59,404 nt of DNA from NCBI RefSeq assembly GCF_023006505.1, contig NZ_JALBGV010000034.1, forward strand, positions 1 to 59,404, written 5' to 3'. This stretch comes from Neorhizobium sp. SHOUNA12A (GTDB lineage: Bacteria; Pseudomonadota; Alphaproteobacteria; Rhizobiales; Rhizobiaceae). Below the pieces are notes generated by a model. That model saw only the letters and a program-made list of their open reading frames with translations. It ran no database searches and was not told where the DNA came from. This document shows positions 24,875 through 34,014 of this stretch, piece by piece (position 1 is the stretch's first letter; each line of letters begins with the position of its first letter). Made by a program: the position numbers and the translations under genes.

Positions 24875-26293
24875 TCAGTTAGCGTCCTGATGCTTGCCTG
24901 CAGATGTGTATCCTGACGGTGCAACAAAAAGCCCTCCCCGGCGCATTTCAAGCGCGCGTGCGACACGCAGCGCCAAATGGTCTGAGTAGCGGCGGACGAC
25001 AATCTGGACGCCTGTCGGGAGGCTGCCTGCAAAGCCCATGGGAATGCTAACCGCTGCGAGATCCATTAGATTGGCAAATCGTGTGAAGAGACCGAATGGC
25101 GCGGCGGTATCGTGAATACCTTCGAGCGGCTTGGCAGTGATCGGTGAAGTCGGAATGAGAAGCGCATCGGCGCCGGAAAGATAATGCTGGAACTCATCCT
25201 GCATTACACGCCGCTGCTCCAGATATCCGAGATAATCTGAAAGCGTAATCTGAGCTCCGCGGGACATCCGCTTGGCGATTTCCGGATCGACAAGGCTGTC
25301 CTGCGCTTCCACGATTGATTGATACTGCCCCCATGCTTCAACGGTAATCATGTTGGCCGTCACGGTTGCATAAGTTTCGAGCGGCCGGGGGAGCGGCTTT
25401 TCCTCCAGAACTGCGCCCATCTCCTTGAACTCGGAGAGGGTCTCTCTGAAGCGAGCGAGGATGCCGGGTTCGGCGACACTCAGGCTTTCAATTGGGGGAT
25501 AGCGAAGCACAAGTTCCGCAACGCCCCTGTCGAGGTCAACTGTCGGATCTTCTAGGCTGAGGCCCATAGTTGATGGATCGCCCCAGTCTTCTCCCTGCAA
25601 GGCGCTCAAGATTGTTGCCGCATCTTCGACAGATCGTGTCATCGGTCCCACGGCATCGAAAAGTAGTGCGAGGGGTCGCACGCCGCTTCGACCGATGGCG
25701 CCGACGGATGTCTTTAGACCCACCACTCCGCAGAGCGCCGCGGGTGTGCGCGCCGATCCGCCGGTATCGGTTCCGAGGGCGACGGGGACCAAGCCCGCCG
25801 CAACCGCTACACCCGAGCCGCTGGAAGAGCCACCGGGAACGCGAGCAACGTCAAGATCAAAGGGGTTGACAGGCGTCTTACTGCTGGGGTTGGTTCCCCA
25901 ACTGCCATAGGCGAATTCGACCGTATGCGTTTTTCCGAGCAGGATCATTCCCTTGTCGATCAATTGCGCAATCGCATGCGCTGTTTCAGCCGCGGGCGTT
26001 GCCGGCAGCGCTTTCGACCCTGCAAGAGTAATATGTCCTTGCACATCAAAGAGGTCCTTTGCTGCGAACGGTACGCCATCAAGATTGCTCCTCAATTCAC
26101 CACGTGACCGGCGCTGATCGGATTGTCGGGCTGCGAGCAGGGCTTCCTCGCCGTATACTTCGACGAAGGCATTTACATTCGGATCAACCATGCCGATGCG
26201 TGACAACAATCCAGTGATGAGCGCCTCTGAAGTAAGGTCGCCACATTGCAAAGCGTTCTGGAGTTCGCTGATCGTTAAGAAGCCAAGTTCCAT
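24875..26293 (-). CDS. Amidase, amidase-signature family
   Basis: 472 aa. The Ser-cisSer-Lys triad is visible: Lys in LDGVPFAAKDLFDVQGHITL, the Gly/Ser-rich signature VPGGSSSGSGVAVAAGLVPV and the nucleophile Ser in GTDTGGSARTPAALCGVVGL. Such enzymes hydrolyse carboxylic amides, including allophanate, aryl amides and aminoacyl groups. No signal peptide, so the amide is cleaved in the cytoplasm after import by the ABC transporter encoded just upstream. Confidence 0.9.
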   Translation of the reverse strand: MELGFLTISELQNALQCGDLTSEALITGLLSRIGMVDPNVNAFVEVYGEEALLAARQSDQRRSRGELRSNLDGVPFAAKDLFDVQGHITLAGSKALPATPAAETAHAIAQLIDKGMILLGKTHTVEFAYGSWGTNPSSKTPVNPFDLDVARVPGGSSSGSGVAVAAGLVPVALGTDTGGSARTPAALCGVVGLKTSVGAIGRSGVRPLALLFDAVGPMTRSVEDAATILSALQGEDWGDPSTMGLSLEDPTVDLDRGVAELVLRYPPIESLSVAEPGILARFRETLSEFKEMGAVLEEKPLPRPLETYATVTANMITVEAWGQYQSIVEAQDSLVDPEIAKRMSRGAQITLSDYLGYLEQRRVMQDEFQHYLSGADALLIPTSPITAKPLEGIHDTAAPFGLFTRFANLMDLAAVSIPMGFAGSLPTGVQIVVRRYSDHLALRVARALEMRRGGLFVAPSGYTSAGKHQDAN

Positions 26294-26485
26294 TTCGGTT
26301 CCTTTGGATAATATTTGTCACACGTCAGGCGCGACGCCCGAGATTTGAGTTCGGGTCCTCCTGCGAAGTGGTGTTCCGTGTGCGATTGCATCGGGAGCGT
26401 CGCGAGTTGCTTTGCTGAGGTGATGCGAGTCATGGATGGAGGGATCTCGAGCCAAAGCATCGGCCAAGGTCCGAGATCGCCATTT

Positions 26486-28243
26486 TCAGGTGCCATCGGA
26501 CGTCGTCTTCACAAGACGGACGCCGCGCTTGCGTCCGAAAAGCAAAGTAATCAGCGCCGCGATGACAACGCAGGTGATAGTGAGCAGCATGGCGGAAACC
26601 GCAGCAGATTCCGGGCTCGTGTTGAATTTGATCCCTTCCCACAGTTTTCGCGGCAGGGTCTTGACCGAAAGGTTGCTGAGAAAAATCGACGAGACCGACT
26701 CATCGAAGGAGAGAAGCAGAGCGAGCAAGGCGCCAATTGCCAGGCCCGGAAGCAGTAGCGGGAAGACGATCGTCCGGAAGACACGCCAGGAATTTGCTCC
26801 CAATGTTGCCGCTGCAAACGACAGGGATTCGTCGATGGAACTGAAGGTCGCAGATGCGATCAGATAGACGACCGGAAAGATCAACACCGTATGGGCGATA
26901 ATGATGCCAGCTTCCGTGTCAACCAGTCTGAACCGAGCAAAAAGGAGGTAGGCACCCAAGGCGAAGACGACGGATGGAACGGTCATCGGAGACTGGAGAA
27001 ATGCCTCAATACCACCGCGGAACTTCGCGTTTCGACCCATACCGAGGACAGTGAACGTTGCCAGCACCAAGGTTAGAATGGATGTTGCGATGCCGATCCG
27101 AAGACTTGTGAGACCGGCGGCAATCCACTCGGGATTGCCAAGAATTCTCTCGAACCATCGAAATGAATAACCGGGCGGCGGAAAGATGAGGACATCGGCT
27201 GAGCTGAATGAGACCGGGAACAGGACTAGCAGCGGAAGCAGAATATAGGCCGAGATCAGGATAAGGTAGGTTGGCTCCGCGCATTTCCAGAACACGCGCG
27301 ACGTACTCGAAAGATCGATTCTTGGTTCCCGGATTGTGACTGGCGTACGCAGCAGAGCCGTCTCTACTATCGGGGTCTGAACGCCTGAAGCTGCTGGCAA
27401 TGGACGGGGATTCTGCCATCGGGAGAACGCCCGCGAAACCGAGGACAGACCAAAAACAATCACCGTTGCTGTAACAGCAAGTGTTACTCCCAGCGCTGCG
27501 GCGAGCGGCCAGTCTGCCCCGCTTTCAAGTTCCGACTGGATCACCTGGGCAAGCATCTGCTGGCGCTGGTTCCCGAGTAGGGCGGGCGCTATGAAGCTTG
27601 CCATGGTGAAGAGGAAGACGATCGTTACGCCGGACTGAATGCCCCGTATGCCGAGGGGCACTACAATCCCGATCCACGCGCGCAAAGGGCGTGCACCAAG
27701 CGTATGCGCAGCCAGAAGTGTGCGGCCGTCGATGCGCCGCAGGACGGGAACAAGGGAAAATACCATCATCGGGATGGCGGAGTGCACCAGTGCCAGCAGT
27801 ACCGCAGTTTCGGTGAAAAGCAGCGCCTTGGGTTCGGTGGCGAGCCCAAGCTTTAAGAGCGTGGCGTTGACGAGGCCCCGCTGACCAAGGATCGCCAGCC
27901 ATGCAAAGGTACGCACCAGTACGCTCGTGAGAAAGGGGATCAGGACGAGGAGCCCGAGCAGAAGCATTTTGACGCCCGATGCCCGGCTCAGGATCCAAGC
28001 AAGGGGGAACGCAACGACCAGGGTGATGGCGGTGGCTTCCAGGCTTATGCGGACCGTCGTCACAATGATTGACAGGTATACGGGGCTACGAAAGATCCCT
28101 GCGAAGCGCTCGGCAGCGGCGCCGCCGAACGCTTCAGGCACGATTGCCAGCAGTGGCAGTGCAAAGGCGAAGATCAGAAAGACTATTATCGGAGCAAGCA
28201 GTAAACGCCTATCCAACCTAACCAATTTGCCGCGATAATGCAT
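26486..28243 (-). CDS. ABC transporter permease, two-domain fusion (polyamine/opine/iron type)
   Basis: 585 aa with about 12 hydrophobic segments. Two permease domains are fused in one chain, each with the EAA-like loop (AAHTLGARPLRAWIGIVVPL near residue 185; AAATLGANSWRVFRTIVFPL near residue 490). Most polyamine-type importers use two separate permeases; single-chain forms are known in FbpB-like transporters. It lies between the binding-protein gene (27 bp upstream) and the amidase. Good ribosome site (GGGAGGACAG). Confidence 0.85.
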   Translation of the reverse strand: MHYRGKLVRLDRRLLLAPIIVFLIFAFALPLLAIVPEAFGGAAAERFAGIFRSPVYLSIIVTTVRISLEATAITLVVAFPLAWILSRASGVKMLLLGLLVLIPFLTSVLVRTFAWLAILGQRGLVNATLLKLGLATEPKALLFTETAVLLALVHSAIPMMVFSLVPVLRRIDGRTLLAAHTLGARPLRAWIGIVVPLGIRGIQSGVTIVFLFTMASFIAPALLGNQRQQMLAQVIQSELESGADWPLAAALGVTLAVTATVIVFGLSSVSRAFSRWQNPRPLPAASGVQTPIVETALLRTPVTIREPRIDLSSTSRVFWKCAEPTYLILISAYILLPLLVLFPVSFSSADVLIFPPPGYSFRWFERILGNPEWIAAGLTSLRIGIATSILTLVLATFTVLGMGRNAKFRGGIEAFLQSPMTVPSVVFALGAYLLFARFRLVDTEAGIIIAHTVLIFPVVYLIASATFSSIDESLSFAAATLGANSWRVFRTIVFPLLLPGLAIGALLALLLSFDESVSSIFLSNLSVKTLPRKLWEGIKFNTSPESAAVSAMLLTITCVVIAALITLLFGRKRGVRLVKTTSDGT

Positions 28244-28270
28244 CTAGCTGTCCTCCCTCTGCACTGGCAA

Positions 28271-29305
28271 TTACTGCATGATGTACGTGTTCCAGCGCGG
28301 CGTGATCGACGCGAGGTTCTCGTTCCACCATTTAGCGTTCAGGAAGCCACCAAGCTTCTCATTCTCAGGATAGCCCGGCAGCGCCTTCGCGAGAGCAGGA
28401 TCGAGTAGCTTTACTGCGTCTGAGTTCACCGGACCGTAGAAGATCTGTTTGGGGAGCTCAGCCTGTGCTTCCGGCTGGATCGCGAAATTGATGAACTTCA
28501 TGGCCTCGGCAACATTCGCGGCACCTTTCGGAACTGCCCAGTATTCTACGAAGGTCAGGGAGGATTCGTAGCTGAATTTCCAGTTGGCGCCGGCCTTGAT
28601 CGCGTTGTTGATACGTCCTCCAGGGCCGTAGGCTGCGTCAACCTCACCCTGCTGGATGAGCGCCTGAACATCTGACGGCCCCTTGAAGCCGACGATCTGA
28701 TCCTTCACACGATCGATCACTTTGAGAGCGCGCTCAACGTCGAGCGGGTAGAGTTCGGAGGGCTTTACGCCGTCGGCAAGAAGCGCAAACTCCATGTTGT
28801 AGTACGGCAGCGCGAGCATAACACGGCGCGCCTTGACAGACGGGTCGAAGAACTGTGCAGGCGTCAGGTCGTTGGGGAACTTTTCCTTGCTCCAGGACAG
28901 GTTCTGCGTAGCCTTCATGTATCCGACGCCGTACTTCAAGCGGAGCTCGGCCGGGATTTTGTCTGCCTTGACGATCGAATAGTCGATGGGTTGGAGCAGA
29001 TCTTCCTTTGTTTCGCTCTCATAGGCAGCGGCGTCGGCCGAAATGACGTCCCAAGTGACGTTTCCGCTCGTCACCATTGCCTTAACCTTGGCATAGCCGG
29101 TTCCGGTGGTATCAACGACTTTCGCCCCGGTTGCCTTGGCGTAGGGCTCGAAAAACGCCGCCTTCTGTGCGTCCTGAAAAGATCCGCCATAAGATGCGAT
29201 AACGACCTTTCCGGGATCGGCAGCAGAAGCGGCCCCGATAAACATCGCTCCAACCGCAGCGATGAGCGCCCCAGTGGTGATTTTTCTTGATCGATTTTTT
29301 TCCAT
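28271..29305 (-). CDS. Periplasmic substrate-binding protein of the ABC transporter (PotD-like)
   Basis: 344 aa from the ATG at 29305 (GAGAGGGA ribosome site). Signal peptide KITTGALIAAVGAMFIGAAS with an Ala-Asp cleavage region, then VVIASYGGSFQDAQKAAFFE, the typical start of polyamine/opine-type binding proteins (family 1/PotD-like). Later VTWDVISADAAAYESETKED and WAVPKGAANVAEAMKFINFA are also family-typical. The ligand cannot be told by eye. In operon order: M24 protein, ATPase, this protein, permease, amidase, dehydratase. Confidence 0.85.
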   Translation of the reverse strand: MEKNRSRKITTGALIAAVGAMFIGAASAADPGKVVIASYGGSFQDAQKAAFFEPYAKATGAKVVDTTGTGYAKVKAMVTSGNVTWDVISADAAAYESETKEDLLQPIDYSIVKADKIPAELRLKYGVGYMKATQNLSWSKEKFPNDLTPAQFFDPSVKARRVMLALPYYNMEFALLADGVKPSELYPLDVERALKVIDRVKDQIVGFKGPSDVQALIQQGEVDAAYGPGGRINNAIKAGANWKFSYESSLTFVEYWAVPKGAANVAEAMKFINFAIQPEAQAELPKQIFYGPVNSDAVKLLDPALAKALPGYPENEKLGGFLNAKWWNENLASITPRWNTYIMQ

Positions 29306-29351
29306 TACATTCCCTCTCTTTGTTTTGGGTTTACCTTCACAGAACCCGGCT

Positions 29352-30440
29352 TCAGAAAGAACCTTCAGCTGGGAGAACGGCGACCGCTTGCGGCGGCCAA
29401 TGCGCAATCACGGACTTGCCGGGCGCCAGGTAGCTGGCGACCTCGTCTCCCCGGATGATCGTTGCCAGGAGCGTCTGCCCGTCCGGCAGGATCAGCGTTA
29501 CCCGCCAACCGGCGCCGAGGTACGTGATATCCTTCACGGTCGCGGGCACTCCCATATTCACGTCGGTCATCGGATCGGTCGGTGCGCGAAGAGATACGTT
29601 CTCAGGACGCACCACGATGTCGAAGAGGCCCTGGGTTGGAGAATTTAGGGCCAGACGTTTGTCGGCTATCATGTAGCTAAGACCGCCGGCATCAGGCTTC
29701 ACCTTCAAGATCGAGCATTCACCGAGGAACCTCGCGGCGAAATGATTCGAAGGCCTTGCATAGATGGTTTCAGGGTCATCCACCTGAAGCAGCTTACCAT
29801 TTGCCATGATGCCGATCCGGTTTGCCATCGCCATGGCTTCGGACTGATCATGGGTTACGTAGATGACCGTGATACCAAGCTCACCCTGAATGCGCTTCAG
29901 CTCTAGCTGCATCTGATCGCGCAGCCTGCGATCAAGTGCGCCAAGCGGCTCGTCCATCAACAAAAGGCTTGGGCCGAAGACAAGGGCGCGCGCCAAAGCG
30001 ACCCGCTGCTGCTGTCCACCTGACATCTGTGATGGGTATGAAGCACCCCGCTCCGTGAGATTGACGAGGTTGAGCGCCGCTTTGACGCGTTCCTCACGTT
30101 CGGCGCGACCGATGTTGCGCATCCTAAGCGGATACGCGACATTTTCAGCGGCGGTGAGGTGGGGGAACAGTGCGTAGTTTTGGAACACTACACCGATTTG
30201 TCGCCGATGTGGAGGCACATCTGAAACTGATGTGCCGGACATCAAGACTCGTCCTTCGGTCGGACTGTCGAAACCCGCAAGCAGCATGAGCAAGGTGGTT
30301 TTGCCTGAACCGCTCGATCCGAGCAGAGCGAAAAACTCACCTTGAGCGATGTCAAGGCTGACATCGCTCACTGCGGTCACAGCTCCATACCGCCGCGTCA
30401 CGCCCTGGAAAGATACGGCAGGCAGTAGCCGATCACTCAT
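29352..30440 (-). CDS. ABC transporter ATP-binding protein (PotA-like)
   Basis: 362 aa from the ATG at 30440, one base overlapping the stop of the M24 gene. Walker A is LLGSSGSGKTTLLMLLAGFD, signature SGGQQQRVALARALVFG, Walker B LLLMDEPLGALDRRLRDQMQ and the switch His in IYVTHDQSEAMAMANRIG. The C-terminal ~110 residues form the TOBE-type regulatory domain seen in polyamine and sugar importers. It supplies energy for the importer with the fused permease. Confidence 0.9.
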   Translation of the reverse strand: MSDRLLPAVSFQGVTRRYGAVTAVSDVSLDIAQGEFFALLGSSGSGKTTLLMLLAGFDSPTEGRVLMSGTSVSDVPPHRRQIGVVFQNYALFPHLTAAENVAYPLRMRNIGRAEREERVKAALNLVNLTERGASYPSQMSGGQQQRVALARALVFGPSLLLMDEPLGALDRRLRDQMQLELKRIQGELGITVIYVTHDQSEAMAMANRIGIMANGKLLQVDDPETIYARPSNHFAARFLGECSILKVKPDAGGLSYMIADKRLALNSPTQGLFDIVVRPENVSLRAPTDPMTDVNMGVPATVKDITYLGAGWRVTLILPDGQTLLATIIRGDEVASYLAPGKSVIAHWPPQAVAVLPAEGSF

Positions 30441-31600
30441 CAAACGCCCTTTCCCGTCGGCCGAATCTGAAGATACCTCGGAGTCTTCGTCAGGATCTCC
30501 ACGCCGTTGTCCGTCACGCAGATTGTCTCGCTGATCTGGATGCCAGCGGCTGACAGGTACATGTGGAACACCATGCCCTGCTCCAGTTCCCAGTCGGCAC
30601 CGGGCGTGAATAGATGCGCGAAGTCAGCCAGTTTTGGTCCAATAATGATCCCGATGCCGTAGCCGGTGTTGTGGGGAAAGCTGGCGCGGAGACCGGCTGC
30701 AGCAAGGCCCTCACGCCCGATACGGTCGATTTCCTTTGCAGGAACGCCCGGTCGGATGGCGGCAAACTGACGGTTCTGTATCTCCACCAGCTGATCGACG
30801 CTGGACTGCAAATTGGCAGGCGCCGTCCCGAGCACCGCCGGTCGCATCAATCGTGACGAGTATCCGTTTGACTGCGGGAGCAGTTCAATGTGAACTGCTT
30901 GCCCGGGTTCAAGTCGGCGGTCGCCAACGCCGCCGTGGTAATGCTGCGTCGTTGACCCCATTCCCAACAGGACGATCCGCGGCGCATTGTTGTCCGCACC
31001 AGCAGCGAGAGCTGCGGAATATCCGGCCGCCACGAGTTCGCGCTCACTCACGCCTTCCTTGATGGCCTCTAGGATTGCCGCAACACCCAGATCGGCAAGC
31101 GCTGCAGCGCGGCGATGTTCTTCGATTTCGGTAGATGACTTGCGCACGCGCATCTTCAAGATGACGCCGGAAATGTCAGTGAATCGTGCGTCGGGAAGAG
31201 CGGCAGCGATACGACGCTGATCACGGACCGTCAGGTAGTTGGAATCGAGCTCCTGACCAATCGTTGCGCTCGCCAGTCCGAGCCGTCGAATTTCGGAAAA
31301 CAGGAGTTCAAACGGGTCCTCCCAGTCAACGTAAGTGACGTGGTTCTCTACCCAGGAGACGGATGCGAAAAGCGCGTCATCAAGCTTCCGCACTATCCCG
31401 TGCACTGAGCCATCAGCGAGAACGATGCAGCACTGGTACATCACCGCGCTGGCTGAATATCCGAAGAGATATCTCATGTGTTCGGCGTGATCGATGATTG
31501 CGGCGTCGATCTGCCGGTCGCGCAGTACCTGGGACAACGCCGCCACTCGACCGATCTGATCATTTCGATGGGGATTTGTATTGAGGGATCTGTCGAGCAC
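30440..31600 (-). CDS. M24 (creatinase/aminopeptidase P) family hydrolase-like protein lacking metal-ligand Asp residues
   Basis: 386 aa with an N-terminal creatinase domain (about 1-160) and a pita-bread catalytic domain. In metal-dependent members the first motifs supply two Asp; here that region reads AVHIELLPQSNGYSSRLMRP, so both are replaced. His remains in FPHNTGYGIGIIIGPKL and Glu in IQISETICVTDNG. Metal-free M24 members such as creatinase hydrolyse C-N bonds without metal; ectoine hydrolase DoeA is another amidohydrolase-like branch. As first gene of the importer/amidase/dehydratase operon it is likely a C-N hydrolase for the imported compound. Its promoter carries two LacI-type operators. 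Confidence 0.8.
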   Translation of the reverse strand: MLDRSLNTNPHRNDQIGRVAALSQVLRDRQIDAAIIDHAEHMRYLFGYSASAVMYQCCIVLADGSVHGIVRKLDDALFASVSWVENHVTYVDWEDPFELLFSEIRRLGLASATIGQELDSNYLTVRDQRRIAAALPDARFTDISGVILKMRVRKSSTEIEEHRRAAALADLGVAAILEAIKEGVSERELVAAGYSAALAAGADNNAPRIVLLGMGSTTQHYHGGVGDRRLEPGQAVHIELLPQSNGYSSRLMRPAVLGTAPANLQSSVDQLVEIQNRQFAAIRPGVPAKEIDRIGREGLAAAGLRASFPHNTGYGIGIIIGPKLADFAHLFTPGADWELEQGMVFHMYLSAAGIQISETICVTDNGVEILTKTPRYLQIRPTGKGV

Positions 31601-31617
31601 GCTAGCCTCCTGTGTCG

Positions 31618-31659
31618 TACAATCGATTGTATTAAGAATACCATCGATTGGATTGTCAA
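31618..31659 (-). promoter_or_regulatory. Promoter with paired LacI-type operators for the M24-ABC operon
   Basis: On the minus strand TTGACA (31659-31654) is followed by CAATCGATGG, a TTAATA-like -10 and then the perfect 14-bp palindrome TACAATCGATTGTA (31618-31631). The two ATCGAT centres are 21 bp apart, two helical turns. The same layout precedes the glycerate kinase and the hydroxyacid dehydrogenase genes. Confidence 0.7.
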
Positions 31660-31795
31660 CTTGAATCTTTGTGGAAAGACTAATTGGCTAAATGACGAGG
31701 TGAGTAGTCGGGGCTAATTGTGATCGAGCGGCAATCTACCTCGTCAACCCGCCGTGGTCGGCAACGAATTGGTTAAACGATGGCGTCTGCGTGGA

Positions 31796-32848
31796 TCAGA
31801 CGTCAGTCACGCTGTCCCTAAGGATCATCCTGTGCTCCAAAACGACTCGGCCTGAAGGCTCGGCGTTTTCGTAAAGCTGTCGGTAGAGAAGCTCGGCGCC
31901 TTTCCGTCCCATTTCAAAGCGAGGGACCGAAATCGTGGACAGGGGCGGGGAAAGCATTTCCGTTATCTTGAGATCGTCAAAACCAAAAAAGGAAATCTCC
32001 TCGGGCGTCTTCCATCCTGCCTCCCTGGACGCGGCCATGGCACCGATCGCCAGTTCATCATTGGCACAGAATACGGCTGTGGGCCGAATGCTCTCGTTTA
32101 GGATGGACTTCATAAGCCGGAAGCCCGAATCGGTATCATAGACGAAGGTATCGGTTGAGCGCACGGTGATGTGCTCTGGCACGTTCGCTTCTTCCATGAC
32201 TTCAGTATAGGCGGCACACCGATCGCGGAAGGTTTGTGAATAGGTTGGGCCACCGATATATGCGATACGTTCGTGTCCCCTGGAGCGGAGATACGCCATC
32301 GCTTCGCGTGCCGCCTGGTAATTGTTGATGACAACTGAGGTCACGCCCTCGTGCGGAATGGGTCGTGAAATTCCGACGACCTTGCGATGAATGTCCTGAA
32401 GACCTGCAATTGATTTAGGAAGGCTGCCAGTAACGGTGATAATTCCATCAACCGCCCCGGTGAGCAGTTGTTTGGCAAGTTGCGACTCGCGTTTGGGCTG
32501 ACGCAGGGTCACACCGAGCAGCACGTTGATGCTCCTCTCCGCAAACCATTCAACAATTCCCTGGACCACGTCAGAATAAAACGGGGCAGCGATGTCGGAA
32601 ACTATGACGAGGATCTGGTTGGCGCGTCCGCCCCTCAGCTTCCGTGCCGTTTCGTTGACGACATAGCCTGTTTCATGCACGATCTTGTCTATCAGCGCCC
32701 GTGTTTCTTCAGTGACGCGGGGGCTGCCGGCAAGAGCGCGGCTCACTGTCGACGTATCTACTCCCGCCAACCGCGCAATCTCCGCCATGGTCGGCCGGCG
32801 AACGCTACCTGTGTTATTAGGGGCATCTTTGGGTGGCGGCTTGGGCAT
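31796..32848 (-). CDS. LacI-family transcriptional regulator
   Basis: 350 aa from the ATG at 32848 (an in-frame start at 32899 would add 17 residues). The helix-turn-helix and hinge are TMAEIARLAGVDTSTVSRAL and VNETARKLRGGRA, followed by a periplasmic-binding-protein-like effector domain (DIAAPFYSDVVQGIVEWFAE, CANDELAIGAMAASREAG). It is encoded between the operons that carry matching CAATCGATTG palindromes and is the obvious binder. The effector is unknown, likely an intermediate of the pathway. Operators also lie upstream of its own gene, which suggests autoregulation. Confidence 0.9.
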   Translation of the reverse strand: MPKPPPKDAPNNTGSVRRPTMAEIARLAGVDTSTVSRALAGSPRVTEETRALIDKIVHETGYVVNETARKLRGGRANQILVIVSDIAAPFYSDVVQGIVEWFAERSINVLLGVTLRQPKRESQLAKQLLTGAVDGIITVTGSLPKSIAGLQDIHRKVVGISRPIPHEGVTSVVINNYQAAREAMAYLRSRGHERIAYIGGPTYSQTFRDRCAAYTEVMEEANVPEHITVRSTDTFVYDTDSGFRLMKSILNESIRPTAVFCANDELAIGAMAASREAGWKTPEEISFFGFDDLKITEMLSPPLSTISVPRFEMGRKGAELLYRQLYENAEPSGRVVLEHRMILRDSVTDV

Positions 32849-32953
32849 GCTGGTTCCAAAATGGAAAGGACGGCACCGTCCTTGAAGTTTGTGAGACATT
32901 CAGACCGGGTGCAATCGGCCTGACACGCAATCTCCACTTAACCTAGACTGCGT

Positions 32954-32992
32954 TGACAATTCAATCCATTGTCCCGAAAAGCCAATCGATTG
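32954..32992 (+). promoter_or_regulatory. Promoter with paired LacI-type operators for the 2-hydroxyacid dehydrogenase (and lacI)
   Basis: TTGACA at 32954, then CAATCCATTG (32962-32971) and CAATCGATTG (32983-32992), again with centres 21 bp apart. The layout matches the other two operator pairs base for base in spacing. It points at the broken dehydrogenase gene and lies ~105 bp upstream of lacI on the other strand. The -10 (GAAAAG) is poor, perhaps because the gene is decaying. Confidence 0.65.
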
Positions 32993-33022
32993 TATTGCTC
33001 TCTCAACAGATCAGGGCTTGCT

Positions 33023-34014
33023 TTGAAGCATTGGCTGGAATCGCCTAGGATTTATGTCGAGAACGCCAGGGGCGGTGAACCTGCATATCACATCACCACG
33101 GAGAACGTGGTAGCGGCGCTCGCGGATGTTTGTCCTCCGGAAACAATCACTTGCCAAAATGTAGACGAACGTGATGTCGATGCATTCCGTCAGGCAGATA
33201 TCTTCATCGCCAGCAGGCTCGATACAACGCTCATCAACGAAGGTCGAAACCTCAAGCTCATCCAATGGACGAGCGCCGGTGTTGAAAATACGCACCGTTC
33301 GACTGGCTCGTACCGACTGTTCTATTGACCAATGCAAGCGGGGTCCACGCTCAAAAAGTCGGTGAATTTGGATTGATGGCGACCCTGATACTGCAAAATC
33401 ATGTGCCAGCAATGGTCACCCGCCAGCGCGAACACATTTGGTCCAGAAAGTTGCACGGTCCAGCAAGCGGCACAAGAGTGATGATCTATGGTGGTCGGAG
33501 CACTTGGAGGAGCAATTGCAGGTCAACTTCAGGCAAATGGCTTTCGCGTCACCGGCGTGAGACGCAGCGGGAAAGCGCATGATGCCGTAGATCTCATGAT
33601 CACGCCTAAAGAGTTTCTGAACGAATTGCCGTATGCGGAAATCCTTATTCTGACTTGCCCTTTGACAGATGAAACGCGCGGGCTCGTTTCCTCCAGGGAA
33701 TTTGCCGCCCTGCCTCCAGGCGCAGGCTTGCTCAAACTCTCCCATGGTAGCGTGATCGATCATTCAGCGCTTGTTCTCGCGCTGACACGCGGTCGTCTGT
33801 CTGGTGGCGCGATCCTGGATGTTTCGACAAGGAGCCCCCGCCTCCGCAGTCGCCTCTTTGGGACGTCCCAAACCTTTTGGTATTCCCCAAGGTGTCAGCA
33901 GATTCGCCAGATGGATACAATCTGCGTTGCCGCAAGATCCTGGCGGAGAATCTCGCGAGGACTCGAGATGGAAAGCTTCTACGAAACTTGGTCAACCCGG
34001 AACTCGGCTACTGA
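33023..34014 (+). pseudogene. D-isomer-specific 2-hydroxyacid dehydrogenase, several frameshifts
   Basis: Pieces in three frames form one protein: RNLKLIQWTSAGVEN, then LTNASGVHAQKVGEFGLMAT, then VGALGGAIAGQLQANGFRVT (the NAD-binding motif), LTCPLTDETRGLV and SHGSVIDHSALVLALTRGRL, and finally a frame ending ...ENLARTRDGKLLRNLVNPEL before TGA at 34012. Frameshifts lie near 33295, 33490 and 33830. The intact enzyme would reduce a 2-oxoacid such as hydroxypyruvate or glyoxylate. With a glycerate kinase in the same regulon, hydroxypyruvate to glycerate would fit. The likely start is a TTG at 33023, but this is uncertain. Confidence 0.75.
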
